Positions 18,556-28,148 of a stretch of DNA of 52,247 bases are shown here, piece by piece. The stretch covers positions 1 to 52,247 of the forward strand of contig NZ_JHVJ01000026.1 of the NCBI RefSeq assembly GCF_000620085.1, read 5' to 3'. Source of the DNA: Marinobacterium jannaschii DSM 6295. Lineage in GTDB: Bacteria; Pseudomonadota; Gammaproteobacteria; Pseudomonadales; Balneatricaceae. A model generated the notes under the pieces. That model ran no database searches, was not told where the DNA came from, and was given only the letters and a program-made list of their open reading frames with translations. Position 1 is the stretch's first letter. Each line of letters opens with the position of its first letter. Made by a program: the position numbers and the translations under genes.

Positions 18556-19362
18556 CTATAAGCCTAACCCATTGAAGGTGTAATAGCCGGTGATAATCTT
18601 TCGCTCACCTTGCTGCAGCACGGTAGAACGATGCAACGCCCGGGAGTCGAAGATAAACATAGTGCCGCGCTTGCCCGTGATCGCCTGTTCACGGTAGTGC
18701 CAGCGCTTTCTGATGGTCTCCACTTCGTGTGGCCAGAACATACCGGAATAATCAGTTAACGGGGTATATTGGTTATTTTCGTCCGTACGAAAGTGCAGAT
18801 AGTAGTTGTACTCATGCCAGAGCCGCCACCAGTGATCTTTATGGCTCCCCAGAAAAATCGTGGTCGGCGCCTGCTGCTCGGTGACATCGGTGAGATAGAC
18901 CCAGACTTTCACCCGATGACGCCAGTCATCAAAGTGGGTGTTGTTCGACTGGGAGGGAACACCAATCTCGGTCTTTTCTTCGTAAAAGGTCTTCAATAGC
19001 CGGCATTCGCTGGAACAGTAGCCCTTTATCAGATCCACAACCATCGGATCAGAAAAGATGGCATTGGTCGCGGGGGCCACCTCCGTAAGATCAAAGATAC
19101 GCGAAATACCGGTATCGATATGACCGTTCTTGATGGTGTCGGCGGACTCGCGGGCTTTGGCCGCTGCGATACCTGCCTCAAACGAATCCAGCTGCTGATC
19201 GCTGAAATACTGCGGAAACACAATACAGCCGTCTCGCTGTAAGGTTGACAGGGCGTTGCGGTTCTCCGGCTGAACCTGATGCTTAGTCAGTCTGCATTTA
19301 AGTTTGTAGTCGAGTTTTTTCAGCATAAACCCGGTAATCGAGTCGTTTGCGATAAATCCCAT
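18556..19362 (-). CDS. phytanoyl-CoA dioxygenase family protein
   Basis: 268 residues. It has the Fe(II)/2-oxoglutarate dioxygenase facial triad: H143 and D145 in NTHFDDW, and H244 in DSRALHRST, with an arginine in QQGERKIITGYY suited to binding the 2-oxoglutarate carboxylate. The family hydroxylates diverse lipids, amino acids and natural products, so the substrate is open. The region LKKLDYKLKCRLTKHQ near the N-terminus is basic. The start has GGAAG about 9 bases upstream. The neighbouring P-loop protein may belong to the same unit. Confidence 0.8.
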   Translation of the reverse strand: MGFIANDSITGFMLKKLDYKLKCRLTKHQVQPENRNALSTLQRDGCIVFPQYFSDQQLDSFEAGIAAAKARESADTIKNGHIDTGISRIFDLTEVAPATNAIFSDPMVVDLIKGYCSSECRLLKTFYEEKTEIGVPSQSNNTHFDDWRHRVKVWVYLTDVTEQQAPTTIFLGSHKDHWWRLWHEYNYYLHFRTDENNQYTPLTDYSGMFWPHEVETIRKRWHYREQAITGKRGTMFIFDSRALHRSTVLQQGERKIITGYYTFNGLGL

Positions 19363-19473
19363 TGTCAGAAACTTCCCTGATCAGTTTTTCTTATTTTCAG
19401 ATCAGAATATAGGCCATATTTCGTAGCAACAAGATAAATCGGCAAACAACTGTTTAAATACCAACCATAATAA

Positions 19474-20037
19474 CTACTCTCCGGCTACCGCTTTTAGCGC
19501 CCCTCGCCCGCCGTCGGTCACCATTAAAACGGCGACACCACCGTCTCGTAACTCCTTCTCCAGCGCCAGTGCATCCTGGCGCGGTGCAAACCAGGCTTCA
19601 ATGCCATACAGGACACGGTAGGGAGGCTGCCTGTTCTGCAGCCGCCCCCTGAGATAGATTCCTTCCCCGGGTGGTTTCAGGTAGGCAGCTCCGGCCTGGT
19701 AAAGGCCGCTTGCCGAAGGCACCAGTGTCAGGTAGACAATCTCCCCCTCCCTTAATCCGGCCAGTTGCTGCTCGGAAAGGGCCAGTTGCTCTTTAGTCAG
19801 GCGGGAGAAGGCGTAATTAAGCCGGGCATAGTTGCCACGAAACAGTGAACGCGGATCGACAGGTACCGTCCTGACCTTTACTTCAGTGCCTGTATACAGC
19901 GGCCAGTTTGCTTTTACCAACATCCCAGACAGTACCAGAAGCTGAATCAGTATCGCCGCCAGAATTGCGCCTGTCAGTACAGGTGATAGCGTAAAGCGGC
20001 GGCCAGCCACAGAGCCTGCACAATGATCAGTTTTCAT
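19474..20037 (-). CDS. GDYXXLXY-domain membrane-anchored protein
   Basis: 187 residues from the ATG at 20037, which overlaps the DUF2157 gene end by 11 bases (a longer frame reaches 20136 but lies inside that gene). One membrane helix (LTGAILAAILIQLLVLSGMLV) is followed by an extracytoplasmic domain with RGNYARLNYAF, matching the GDYxxLxY motif with Asn in place of Asp. It regularly accompanies DUF2157 proteins. Function is unknown. Confidence 0.82.
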   Translation of the reverse strand: MKTDHCAGSVAGRRFTLSPVLTGAILAAILIQLLVLSGMLVKANWPLYTGTEVKVRTVPVDPRSLFRGNYARLNYAFSRLTKEQLALSEQQLAGLREGEIVYLTLVPSASGLYQAGAAYLKPPGEGIYLRGRLQNRQPPYRVLYGIEAWFAPRQDALALEKELRDGGVAVLMVTDGGRGALKAVAGE

Positions 20038-21352
20038 GTGAAACGCCTCCGCGTTGCTGATGCTTCCAGTATTTTGCGGCACCCAGTAACAGCGCGGCCA
20101 GCACCATAAACATGATGGCGGCACCGACGTAATCACCGATCAGGTCGATGTAGCGGATAAAGGCGGTTAACAACACGGCCACCACACCGAGGAAGAAGTA
20201 GTGTGACGATCCCTGCTGTATGCCGCGCAGGATCAGATAGATACCCCAGCACACCAGCGCGATATTGAAGCCGATCTGAAACAATACCGCATCACTACGC
20301 TGATCAGTGGCCTGCAACAGGGCTACCGACAGGATGCTGAACAAGCTCAGCGCCGTCGTCTGCCGCCAGCGCTGACACCGCGCCGCAATGGCAACCGCCA
20401 TACAACAGATTATTCCAACCAGCCCCCACATTGACGGCGCATGGTGCCAGCCGGTCCGAATCAGCTCACGCCAGGGTTCCTCAAAACTCAGCACGAACAT
20501 CACCAGCATAGCAAAGCGCATAGACCAGAGTGACAGCACCACACCGTAATCCCGATAGGCGTGATCTTTCCGCAGGCTCAGCCAGTGGCTGCAGGCGTAC
20601 GCGAGGATAAACAGGGCAACGGTGACGACAAAATGCTCCTCCGAAAAGCTGAAACCATAGCCCCTCTCCTGCCACAGCTGGGAAAGCAGTCCCTCAATCC
20701 AGACGAAGCACGCCAAAACCGCAGACAGAAACAACAGCTTACTTTCGCCGCCGCGCACCAGCACATAGACCGCCGCGACAAGAAACAGCGGAAACAGCGT
20801 CGGGAAAAAGCCAAGGTTAAATTCAACGAAGAACCAGATAAATGCCAGCAACAGGCTGAACAGCATCAGCCAGGCGTCCCTGAGCAAGACACCGAAAGGC
20901 AGGCTTCCCAACGCCCACCAGAAGATCCCGTCCGGCATATGTTCTCCCAGATGGTAGATCTGGGCGATCAGGATAATGGATGCGCCATAGAACAGGTTTC
21001 CCAGCAAGAACAGGCCAGTTACCTTCAAGCCGCCTCCCGGCGGTGCCCGGGTATAGCTGTACAGCGCATAGCCCTGAGTCGTCAGGGTTAGAACCACCAG
21101 CCCGCCCATTCGCACGGCGCGGGGAATATCTTCCCAGTTGGCGCCAATCAGGGTGATCAGTGCCAGACCAATAAACAGATATCCCAGGGTGATAAGGATC
21201 AAATAGCCGGCGGAATGATTGCGGCGACCATCCAGATCAGCCCCATACAACTGACAGATTGACAGTCCCTGATCGCGGGAAATTAATCCCTGTTCGACCC
21301 AGCCGGAAACTTCCTGTGCAAGATCTCGTTTAAACAGGCGAAAAAGACGCAC
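20027..21352 (-). CDS. DUF2157 domain polytopic membrane protein
   Basis: 441 residues starting at a GTG. The N-terminal cytoplasmic segment DLAQEVSGWVEQGLISRDQG is the DUF2157 signature. Many membrane segments follow (for example LILITLGYLFIGLALITLIG, FHVVTVALFILAYACS-like stretches, and YVGAAIMFMVLAALLLGAA). DUF2157 and GDYXXLXY proteins occur as a pair in many bacteria, and the coupling here is by an 11-base overlap. The biological role is not known. Confidence 0.82.
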   Translation of the reverse strand: MRLFRLFKRDLAQEVSGWVEQGLISRDQGLSICQLYGADLDGRRNHSAGYLILITLGYLFIGLALITLIGANWEDIPRAVRMGGLVVLTLTTQGYALYSYTRAPPGGGLKVTGLFLLGNLFYGASIILIAQIYHLGEHMPDGIFWWALGSLPFGVLLRDAWLMLFSLLLAFIWFFVEFNLGFFPTLFPLFLVAAVYVLVRGGESKLLFLSAVLACFVWIEGLLSQLWQERGYGFSFSEEHFVVTVALFILAYACSHWLSLRKDHAYRDYGVVLSLWSMRFAMLVMFVLSFEEPWRELIRTGWHHAPSMWGLVGIICCMAVAIAARCQRWRQTTALSLFSILSVALLQATDQRSDAVLFQIGFNIALVCWGIYLILRGIQQGSSHYFFLGVVAVLLTAFIRYIDLIGDYVGAAIMFMVLAALLLGAAKYWKHQQRGGVSHEN

Positions 21353-21442
21353 ATCGAATGCCTCAGATTAGAAAACAGATAGCAGCCTGAAACAAAGCCT
21401 CTGGGGTGTCATCCAAAACCACTAAAGAGCGAATAGCAGACA

Positions 21443-21471
21443 CCTGCGGTATTGTATTTCAATACCGCAGG
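21443..21471. terminator. perfect 12-bp inverted repeat after the EF-hand-like gene
   Basis: Arms CCTGCGGTATTG and CAATACCGCAGG enclose a 5-base loop. It lies 35 bases downstream of the minus-strand gene ending at 21506. The hairpin is strong but has no T-run on either strand, so it is either a weak terminator or an mRNA-stabilising element ahead of the DUF2157 gene. Confidence 0.4.
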
Positions 21472-21505
21472 CTAACGGGTGTTAGCAATATAGCCGCCTG
21501 ATTGC

Positions 21506-23179
21506 TTACAGCTGCTCAGACTCTGCGGTCTGGCCGGTTGAATCGACTTTTACCTCATCCTGATGCTGCTCGCGCTGTTGCTCCAGGTTCTCGATGATCA
21601 CCTTCATCTGGCTAAGCTGCTCACCCTCCTCCTCTTTCTGCACTACGGTCTTCTCACGCAGGCGTCCCATGACATCGAGTACGCTCTGGTCGATATGCAG
21701 CACACGGACGGAGTCGCCTTCCGGCTCCTCTTCATCAATAGCCCCTGTATCATTACTGGATATCTGGCTCCGGGTCTCTGACTGCTCCTCCAGCAACTCC
21801 TCCAGAGACTGCTTTCGTTCCTGCCCGCCAGGTGATTTAAGCGGCGGTAGCATCAGTTCAATAAAACCCGGTCGGTCGGCGCTGGCGTCTAATCCACCTC
21901 TGGCGCTATTCGTATTATTCACCGCAGCGTCAAACTCTGCGCCCAACACGAATGTCCCGGCCTGGCGCCCCTGCTCCCCGGCACTGCTGCTGTCGCCATG
22001 CACCGCAAGATCAAGCTCCTGAATACTGGCAACGGTGCCGCTTTCCATCAGGAAGACGCCGCTGCGCTTCACCTGACCCAGCAGGTTGTTGTTGCTGTCT
22101 GTCAGATCAAAGCTGGATGACGTAGAACCAAGGTGAATCGCGCCCACACCGGCTTCTTTGAGGCTCAGGAGCTTATCCTGACCGTTCTCGTCCCGGGTCC
22201 AGACTTTCAGCTTCGAAAAGACCTCATCGTTCTCATCGATCCAGCGATTGCCGTCGCTGTCGTAACGGGCCAGATGGGCAAAACCTTCGGTACCCTGGGT
22301 ACCAAACAGCTCAGAGCCATCGTTAATCTGACCATCCTCATTGATATCCAGAGCCAGGAACCCGCTGCCTTCAGTGACAAACGAAATATCTTCATTTGAG
22401 CCATCTGCATCCAGATCAAAGCTGAAACTGGAACTGGTAAGGCCTGCAGTGCCACCACTGAGATTGATCACCAGCGGATCGATCATCGCGCGGGAGAGGC
22501 GCTCCTGCTCCAATGTCTCCTCCAGCTCGAATGAACGGTTCATTTCGAGTTCGAGCATAAAGTTGATCTCACGGCCATCGGCCGTGGTAATGCGGCCCTG
22601 GCTGGCAACCTGTAAGCGCTCTTCCTCTTTGAAATGATGGTATTGCTGAATATTGACCTGTGTCTGCTCTGCCTGGAGGATCGCCGGCATTTCAGCGCCA
22701 ACCTGCAATTCACTGCTCTCTGCAGCGGCGATATTAAGAGGGGTACCCACCGGCTCTTCACCAGTCAGGGTGCTGATAATCAGCGCATCCAGTGACTGTA
22801 TCGATTCGTAGGTCAGTGCCTGCACTGACGGCGCCCGAGGACGAACCTGCGCTGCGACCGGCTCAGGGATCTGCAGATCCCTGACGCTGACATCACGCTT
22901 CAGGACACCGGAAACTATTTCGCTGACATTATGGTTCTGTTGCAGCCTGCGGACCCGATCCCCATCAGTCACAACCGAACTGCTGCGCACCGCATCGGAC
23001 TTTTCGGAACGCACCCGTCCATCATAGGAGATGTCGACCTGGCTGCCCCGTGCCACCAGGCGTTCATTCGCACTCAGGGCCCAGGGCTGCCGTTGCTCCG
23101 CGCGCAGTTCGCGATACTCGTGTCGGGACTCTTTCTGATGCTGACTGTTAAATGCCACTTCTGAACTGGAAATCTTCAA
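21506..23179 (-). CDS. calcium-binding EF-hand-like protein of unknown function
   Basis: 557 residues, acidic, no clear signal peptide or membrane segment. The centre (about residues 245-345) carries several DxDxDG-type calcium loops: FDLDADGSNED, ALDINEDGQINDGSELFG, RYDSDGNRWIDENDEVFSKL. This is followed by LKEAGVGAIHLGSTSSSFDL, a pattern seen in large calcium-binding or VCBS-type bacterial proteins. The N-terminal part is low in known motifs and the C-terminal 100 residues are Glu/Gln-rich and probably coiled coil (EELLEEQSETRSQ, IENLEQQREQHQDEV). It could be an exported or surface protein using a C-terminal route, but no secretion signal is proved. Confidence 0.6.
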   Translation of the reverse strand: MKISSSEVAFNSQHQKESRHEYRELRAEQRQPWALSANERLVARGSQVDISYDGRVRSEKSDAVRSSSVVTDGDRVRRLQQNHNVSEIVSGVLKRDVSVRDLQIPEPVAAQVRPRAPSVQALTYESIQSLDALIISTLTGEEPVGTPLNIAAAESSELQVGAEMPAILQAEQTQVNIQQYHHFKEEERLQVASQGRITTADGREINFMLELEMNRSFELEETLEQERLSRAMIDPLVINLSGGTAGLTSSSFSFDLDADGSNEDISFVTEGSGFLALDINEDGQINDGSELFGTQGTEGFAHLARYDSDGNRWIDENDEVFSKLKVWTRDENGQDKLLSLKEAGVGAIHLGSTSSSFDLTDSNNNLLGQVKRSGVFLMESGTVASIQELDLAVHGDSSSAGEQGRQAGTFVLGAEFDAAVNNTNSARGGLDASADRPGFIELMLPPLKSPGGQERKQSLEELLEEQSETRSQISSNDTGAIDEEEPEGDSVRVLHIDQSVLDVMGRLREKTVVQKEEEGEQLSQMKVIIENLEQQREQHQDEVKVDSTGQTAESEQL

Positions 23180-23619
23180 CCCCGCCTCCTTGCCCTGCCT
23201 GGAATTACGCGCATGTTTCTAGCAAACAACGACTTTGCAGCATCCCTGGGGCCGTTATTGATAAAGACGCTATCGGCACCGGTGATGAAAGTTTTAATAA
23301 CAAAATTACCGGGCAGTCGTTGCAGGCAGAAAAGCCCTGTTATTCAGGCGCTGGCGGAGGGCTGACCGTCGCGAGAAGGTGTGACGATAGGTGCGCCTGA
23401 TTACCGCCCTGACGGTCAGACCAGACAACCGATAACTTAGCTTTTAGTCGATAATTCAATACCATCCGTCAGCCCATACTTCAGTATGAGGTCGGTTATA
23501 GCGTATAATCCCGCCGCAACATAATAATCCAAAGGATCAGGTAACCTTGACAAGGCAACCACAAGTCGCCTTTTTTACCGGGCCTTTGGCTATATAAAGC
23601 CGGAAAAACAGGGGATAAA
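23180..23619. promoter_or_regulatory. upstream region and leader of idh
   Basis: No gene is seen in these 440 bases. A TATAAT box lies at 23504-23509 with only a weak -35 (TTCAGT at 23480). Between it and the start are an AAGGC/GCCTT stem followed by T's (about 23553-23578) and a GGCT/AGCC stem at 23588-23601 just before the ribosome binding site AGGGGA. Farther up, CTGACCGTC (23362-23370) and GACGGTCAG (23411-23419) form a 9-bp inverted repeat. Confidence 0.4.
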
Positions 23620-25848
23620 ATGACGACTAATACGCCAACTATTGTCTATACTCTGACCGACGAAGCACCAGCACTGGCAACTGCCTCGCTGCTTCCAATC
23701 GTCAAAACCTTTACTAAAGCTGCAGGCATCAATGTCGCAATCAGCGATATTTCTGTAGCCGCGCGCATCCTGGCATCCTTCCCCGAAAAGCTGACCGACG
23801 AGCAGAAAGTAACTGACACCCTGGCTGAGCTGGGTGAGCTGACTCTGCAGCCTGAAGCTAACATCATCAAACTGCCTAACATCAGTGCTTCTATCCCTCA
23901 GCTGAAAGCAGCCATCGCAGAGCTGCAGTCTCAGGGTTACGACGTGCCTGATTACCCGGAAGATCCGGCATCTGATGAAGATAAAGACGTACAGGCCCGT
24001 TACTCCAAGATCCTGGGTAGTGCTGTAAACCCGGTTCTGCGTCAGGGTAACTCTGACCGTCGCGCACCTAAGGCAGTAAAAGCCTTCGCACGCAAAAACC
24101 CACACTCTATGGGTGCATGGAGCAAGTCCTCTACTTCTCACGCTGACTACATGCGTGGCGGTGACTTCTTCTCCAGCGAACAGTCCATCACAATGGAAGA
24201 TGCCGGCACTGTCCGCATCGAATTCGTTTCCAAAGATGGTCAGGTAGAAGTTAAGAAAGAACTGAGCCTGGAGAAAGGTGAAGTTCTGGACTCTATGTTC
24301 ATGAGCGCCAAAGCCCTGCGTGCGTTCTTTGAAGAGTCCCTGAATGACGCTAAAGAATCCGGCGTTATGTGGTCCCTGCACGTTAAAGCGACCATGATGA
24401 AGGTTTCTCACCCGATCGTATTCGGCCACGCGGTTAGCGTGTTCTACAAAGAAGCGTTCGATAAGCACGGTGAGCTGTTCGAAGAGCTGGGCGTTAACCC
24501 GAACAACGGTCTGGGTTCTGTACTGGATAAGATCAGCACACTGCCTCAGTCTCAGCAGGATCAGATTCTGGAAGATATCCACGCCTGCTACGAAAACCGT
24601 CCGGAAATGGCAATGGTTGATTCCGTTCGCGGCATCACCAACCTGCACGTACCATCCGACGTAATCGTCGATGCGTCCATGCCTGCGATGATCCGTAACT
24701 CCGGTAAGATGTGGGGTCAGGACGGCAAGCTGAAAGACACCAAGGCGGTAATGCCTGAGTCTACTTACGCGCGTATCTATCAGGAGATGATCAACTTCTG
24801 TAAGACCAACGGTGCTTTCGACCCTACGACTATGGGTACAGTGCCAAACGTTGGCCTGATGGCGCAGAAGGCTGAAGAGTACGGTTCTCACGATAAGACT
24901 TACGAGCTGCCAGAAGACGGTACTATGCGCGTCGTTGACGCTGCAGGTAACGTCCTGATGAGCCACGACGTCGAGAAAGGCGATATCTGGCGTGCATGTC
25001 AGACCAAAGACGCGCCTATCCGCGACTGGGTCAAGCTGGGTGTAACCCGCGCCCGTCAGTCCGACACACCAGCTGTTTTCTGGCTGGACGCTGAGCGTGC
25101 CCACGACAACGAACTGCGCAAGAAAGTTGAGCTGTACCTGCAGGATCACGACCTGAACGGCGTTGAGATCCACATTATGTCCTACAACGAAGCGATCCGC
25201 TTCTCCATGGAGCGCATGCTGCGTGGCAAGGACACTATCTCCGTAACCGGTAACGTACTGCGTGACTACCTCACCGACCTGTTCCCGATCATGGAGCTGG
25301 GTACTTCTGCCAAAATGCTGTCTATCGTACCAATGCTGAACGGCGGTGGTATGTACGAGACTGGCGCCGGCGGTTCTGCACCTAAGCACGTACAGCAGCT
25401 GGTGGAAGAGAACCACCTGCGCTGGGATTCCCTGGGTGAATTCCTGGCCCTGGCTGTCTCTCTGGAAGAACTGGGTATCAAGAACGACAACCCTCAGGCG
25501 AAAATCCTGGCGGCTTGTCTGGACGATGCCACTGGCAAACTGCTGGACAACAACAAGTCCCCTTCCCGTAAGACAGGCGAGCTGGACAACCGTGGCAGCC
25601 ACTTCTATCTGGCGATGTACTGGGCTCAGGCTGTTGCCGCTCAGACTGAAGATAAAGAGCTGGCCGCTAAGTTCTCCACTCTGGCAAGCGCTCTGACCGA
25701 AAATGAAGAAAAAATCGTTGCTGAGCTGAACGCCTCTCAGGGTCAAGCTGTCGATATCGGCGGTTACTACCACGCTGACCCGGAGAAAACCAAAGCGGTT
25801 ATGCGTCCAAGTGCGACCTTCAACGAAGCACTGTCTGCTGCGAAGTAA
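23620..25848 (+). CDS. idh: monomeric NADP-dependent isocitrate dehydrogenase
   Basis: 742 residues, normal for the monomeric class (about 80 kDa), unlike the dimeric Icd of enteric bacteria. It oxidises isocitrate to 2-oxoglutarate with NADP in the TCA cycle. Family blocks include [56 protein letters not shown] and LEILPMLNG-like [28 protein letters not shown] near the C-terminus. Codon use is strongly biased compared with flanking genes, which suggests high expression. A strong terminator follows. The gene stands alone. Confidence 0.97.
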   Translation: MTTNTPTIVYTLTDEAPALATASLLPIVKTFTKAAGINVAISDISVAARILASFPEKLTDEQKVTDTLAELGELTLQPEANIIKLPNISASIPQLKAAIAELQSQGYDVPDYPEDPASDEDKDVQARYSKILGSAVNPVLRQGNSDRRAPKAVKAFARKNPHSMGAWSKSSTSHADYMRGGDFFSSEQSITMEDAGTVRIEFVSKDGQVEVKKELSLEKGEVLDSMFMSAKALRAFFEESLNDAKESGVMWSLHVKATMMKVSHPIVFGHAVSVFYKEAFDKHGELFEELGVNPNNGLGSVLDKISTLPQSQQDQILEDIHACYENRPEMAMVDSVRGITNLHVPSDVIVDASMPAMIRNSGKMWGQDGKLKDTKAVMPESTYARIYQEMINFCKTNGAFDPTTMGTVPNVGLMAQKAEEYGSHDKTYELPEDGTMRVVDAAGNVLMSHDVEKGDIWRACQTKDAPIRDWVKLGVTRARQSDTPAVFWLDAERAHDNELRKKVELYLQDHDLNGVEIHIMSYNEAIRFSMERMLRGKDTISVTGNVLRDYLTDLFPIMELGTSAKMLSIVPMLNGGGMYETGAGGSAPKHVQQLVEENHLRWDSLGEFLALAVSLEELGIKNDNPQAKILAACLDDATGKLLDNNKSPSRKTGELDNRGSHFYLAMYWAQAVAAQTEDKELAAKFSTLASALTENEEKIVAELNASQGQAVDIGGYYHADPEKTKAVMRPSATFNEALSAAK

Positions 25849-25895
25849 TAGTCTTCAGTCCCTGCAGCTGCACGGCGGCTGCAACTGAAACTTAG

Positions 25896-25928
25896 AAAGC
25901 CCGGAAGGTTCTGCCTTCCGGGCTTTTT
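25896..25928 (+). terminator. intrinsic terminator of idh
   Basis: A GC-rich stem AAAGCCCGGAAGG / CCTTCCGGGCTTT with a short loop is followed by TTTTT, 48 bases after the idh stop. Confidence 0.92.
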
Positions 25929-26006
25929 CGTCACGCCCCCAAGCGGCTGCCCCCTGCCTCGCCCGGGACATCTTTCCTGGTTGGCAAAAGCCACAAACAG
26001 TAATGA

Positions 26007-26034
26007 TTTACATTTACCATTCATTCTATATAAT
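26007..26034 (+). promoter_or_regulatory. sigma-70-like promoter of the two-component operon
   Basis: TTTACA (26007-26012) and TATAAT (26029-26034) are separated by 16 bases and lie 37 bases before the GTG start. The -35 box overlaps an imperfect palindrome AATGATTTACATTTACCATT (26002-26021), which holds TGTAAA on the minus strand. This is the unit found in the candidate response-regulator sites at 29069 and 31121, so self-regulation is possible. Confidence 0.55.
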
Positions 26035-26070
26035 CCGTCACCTCAAGATTCAGACCTTTGAACTCTGCCA

Positions 26071-26790
26071 GTGAACTATCCAGCAGCCGTACCTACACCC
26101 GACCCGTCGATTCTGATCATTGAAGATGACCCGGCGGTAAATGACCTTGTAGCCTCTCAACTCCGGCGTCACGGATACCAGACCGAGCAATGTTTTGACG
26201 GCAGGAAGGGACTCAGCCGGGCACTGGGACAGCACTTCAGCCTGATCCTGCTGGACGTATTGCTACCAAAACTCGACGGCTTCGAGCTGCTCAACCAGCT
26301 CAGATGTCAGCGCGATACCCCGGTGATTATGCTGACCGCCTGCGGCGCTGAAGAAGACCGCATCAGCGGCTTTCGCTGCGGAGCAGATGACTACCTGCCC
26401 AAGCCCTTTAACCTGACCGAGCTGACACTGCGTATCGAAGCAGTCCTGCGTCGCCGCCCGTCCGGTGCCGATCGCGCCAACGCCGCCAGTGTGCGATTGT
26501 TGCGGTTCCAGAACCTGCAGCTGGATCTGTCCGGTCAAGTCGCAAGCGTTGGGGTAACGGAACTACCTCTGACCCCGATGGAGTTTCGTTTGCTGGCGCT
26601 ATTGCTGGAAACCCCGGGTGAGGTCATTAGCAAACCGGTCCTGTACCAGTCACTGATGGGACGCCCATTCAGTCGTTACGACCGCAGCATCGATATGCAT
26701 ATCAGCAAGCTACGCCGCAAGCTGACCAACGCCGGCTTTAACGGTGAGCATATAAATACTGTTCATGGGCAGGGGTATCGAATCCAGTGA
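26071..26790 (+). CDS. OmpR-family response regulator
   Basis: 239 residues, GTG start. Receiver domain with acidic pocket EDD (18-20), phosphoacceptor D62 in LILLDVLLPKLDGFELL, Thr in MLTACG and Lys in YLPKPFNLTEL. The C-terminal winged helix (PLTPMEFRLLALLLETPGEVISK, then YDRSIDMHISKLRRKL, ending HGQGYRI) is of the OmpR/PhoB class. It overlaps the kinase gene by GTGA. Its position before a TonB-dependent receptor gene resembles PfeR/PfeS-type siderophore-sensing pairs of Pseudomonas; that functional guess is inference. Confidence 0.93.
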   Translation: MNYPAAVPTPDPSILIIEDDPAVNDLVASQLRRHGYQTEQCFDGRKGLSRALGQHFSLILLDVLLPKLDGFELLNQLRCQRDTPVIMLTACGAEEDRISGFRCGADDYLPKPFNLTELTLRIEAVLRRRPSGADRANAASVRLLRFQNLQLDLSGQVASVGVTELPLTPMEFRLLALLLETPGEVISKPVLYQSLMGRPFSRYDRSIDMHISKLRRKLTNAGFNGEHINTVHGQGYRIQ

Positions 26791-28118
26791 ACCGGAAACT
26801 GTTATGGCGGCTGTGCCTGAGCATCTCCCTGGTAGGTGTTGTACTGGTCTATCAGATTAACGAACTCAGTATCTATATCGAACGTCGGATGAGCTATATC
26901 GACAGTCAGTATCAGGAAGAACTGAGGGCTTACCGAAGTCAGGCCGAAAACCTGGTCGCAACCGCTGACAACCAGGCCCTGACGCGCTGGCTGGAGCAGC
27001 TGCAGAATGAGGAGCAGGTATTCGCCACGGTGGTCAGCATTAACGCCACTTCACTGACCTCCCCCATCTTGCCAGATGCAAAGCTGCGTCCCCTGATCGG
27101 TGCTGGCAGAGAGCTTAAGTGGCCGATACATCTTCACCACGATAACCCGCTGATGCGGGTGCCGTTTGAACACAGTAGCAACCTTTTCCTGATCGAGTTA
27201 CCTCAACGTATGCGCCCGGGGAAGTGGTGGCCGGCAACGCACCTGTTCCTGCACCTTATCCTGCCGGTATTGATCTTTATTACACTCAGCCTGCTGATCT
27301 ATCGCCACCTGATGCGGCCACTACGTGAACTGGAACAGGCAACCCGCAGTTTCAGCGCAGGCGATTACAGCAGCCGTGCCCGGCCAACGCTGGGTGACCG
27401 GGATGACGAGCTGACTCGGCTGGCCGATACCTTTGACCGGATGGCAGAGCGCACCGGCAACCTGATCGAAACCCAGCGTCAGCTGCTGGGCGATCTGTCG
27501 CACGAACTGCGTACCCCCCTGACCCGGCTGGAGCTCGCTATCGATTGCTCCGCTCAGGAGCAGCAATGCCAGCGCGGCCGTATGCAGCGAGAGGCCGTTC
27601 TGATGCGCCAGCTGGTTGAGGACACCCTGACTATTGCCTGGCTGCAGAACGAAGCCCCCTGCCTGCGTAAGGAATCCGTATGCCTGACCACACTGGTCGA
27701 GGCGGTGATAGATGATGCCCGGTTTGAGTTTCCGGACCGACGCATAGAGTCAGCTCTGCGTGACGATATCGTTGTCAGCCAGTCCAGCGAGCGGGCGTTG
27801 TGGCAGGCTATTGAAAATATCGTGCGTAACGGCCTGCGCCATACCCCACCGGGGGGCAGACTGGGCATCAGTATTGCGGAAACAGCAGAACACTTTCTGC
27901 TGACCATCAGGGATCAGGGTCCCGGGGTACCCGAGCATGCAACGAAGCTGATATTTAAACCCTTTTTCAGGCTCGATAAGTCCCGCGACAGGGAGAACGG
28001 CGGTTTCGGCCTGGGGCTGGCCTTGTCAGAACGACAGATAAAAGCGGTGGGTGGTGAGATCAGCGCCCACAATGTCGCGGCAGGCGGGCTTGAAGTGCGT
28101 ATTCAGCTACCGCGCTGA
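26787..28118 (+). CDS. sensor histidine kinase (HAMP, HisKA, HATPase)
   Basis: 443 residues, GTG start overlapping the regulator stop. Two membrane helices (LCLSISLVGVVLVYQI near residue 10-24; LFLHLILPVLIFITLSLLIY near 153-172) flank a periplasmic sensor region of about 125 residues. A HAMP domain follows (RHLMRPLRELEQATRSFSAGDY), then the phosphoacceptor H239 in LLGDLSHELRTPL, and ATP-binding motifs N (ENIVRNGLRHTP), G1 (DQGPGVP) and G2 (GGFGLGLAL). The periplasmic region has His-rich LHHDN and no known domain; the ligand is unknown. Confidence 0.93.
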   Translation: MNRKLLWRLCLSISLVGVVLVYQINELSIYIERRMSYIDSQYQEELRAYRSQAENLVATADNQALTRWLEQLQNEEQVFATVVSINATSLTSPILPDAKLRPLIGAGRELKWPIHLHHDNPLMRVPFEHSSNLFLIELPQRMRPGKWWPATHLFLHLILPVLIFITLSLLIYRHLMRPLRELEQATRSFSAGDYSSRARPTLGDRDDELTRLADTFDRMAERTGNLIETQRQLLGDLSHELRTPLTRLELAIDCSAQEQQCQRGRMQREAVLMRQLVEDTLTIAWLQNEAPCLRKESVCLTTLVEAVIDDARFEFPDRRIESALRDDIVVSQSSERALWQAIENIVRNGLRHTPPGGRLGISIAETAEHFLLTIRDQGPGVPEHATKLIFKPFFRLDKSRDRENGGFGLGLALSERQIKAVGGEISAHNVAAGGLEVRIQLPR

Positions 28119-28135
28119 GATCCGTGCGGTAGCTG
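28104..28135. terminator. inverted repeat between convergent kinase and HisA-like genes
   Basis: Perfect 10-bp arms CAGCTACCGC and GCGGTAGCTG flank a 12-base loop that contains the kinase stop codon. There is no T-run, so it is at best a weak bidirectional terminator. Confidence 0.35.
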
Positions 28136-28148
28136 ATTGCGTGCGACT

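Noticed and set aside
23152-23400. 82-codon plus-strand frame upstream of idh
   Set aside because: Overlaps the start of the EF-hand-like gene and has no ribosome binding site or recognisable motif.
23590-25773. Long open frame (727 codons) antisense to idh
   Set aside because: It mirrors the highly codon-biased idh gene, where stop codons are rare in the complementary frame. It has no family resemblance and is Val/His/Phe-rich in a non-protein-like way.
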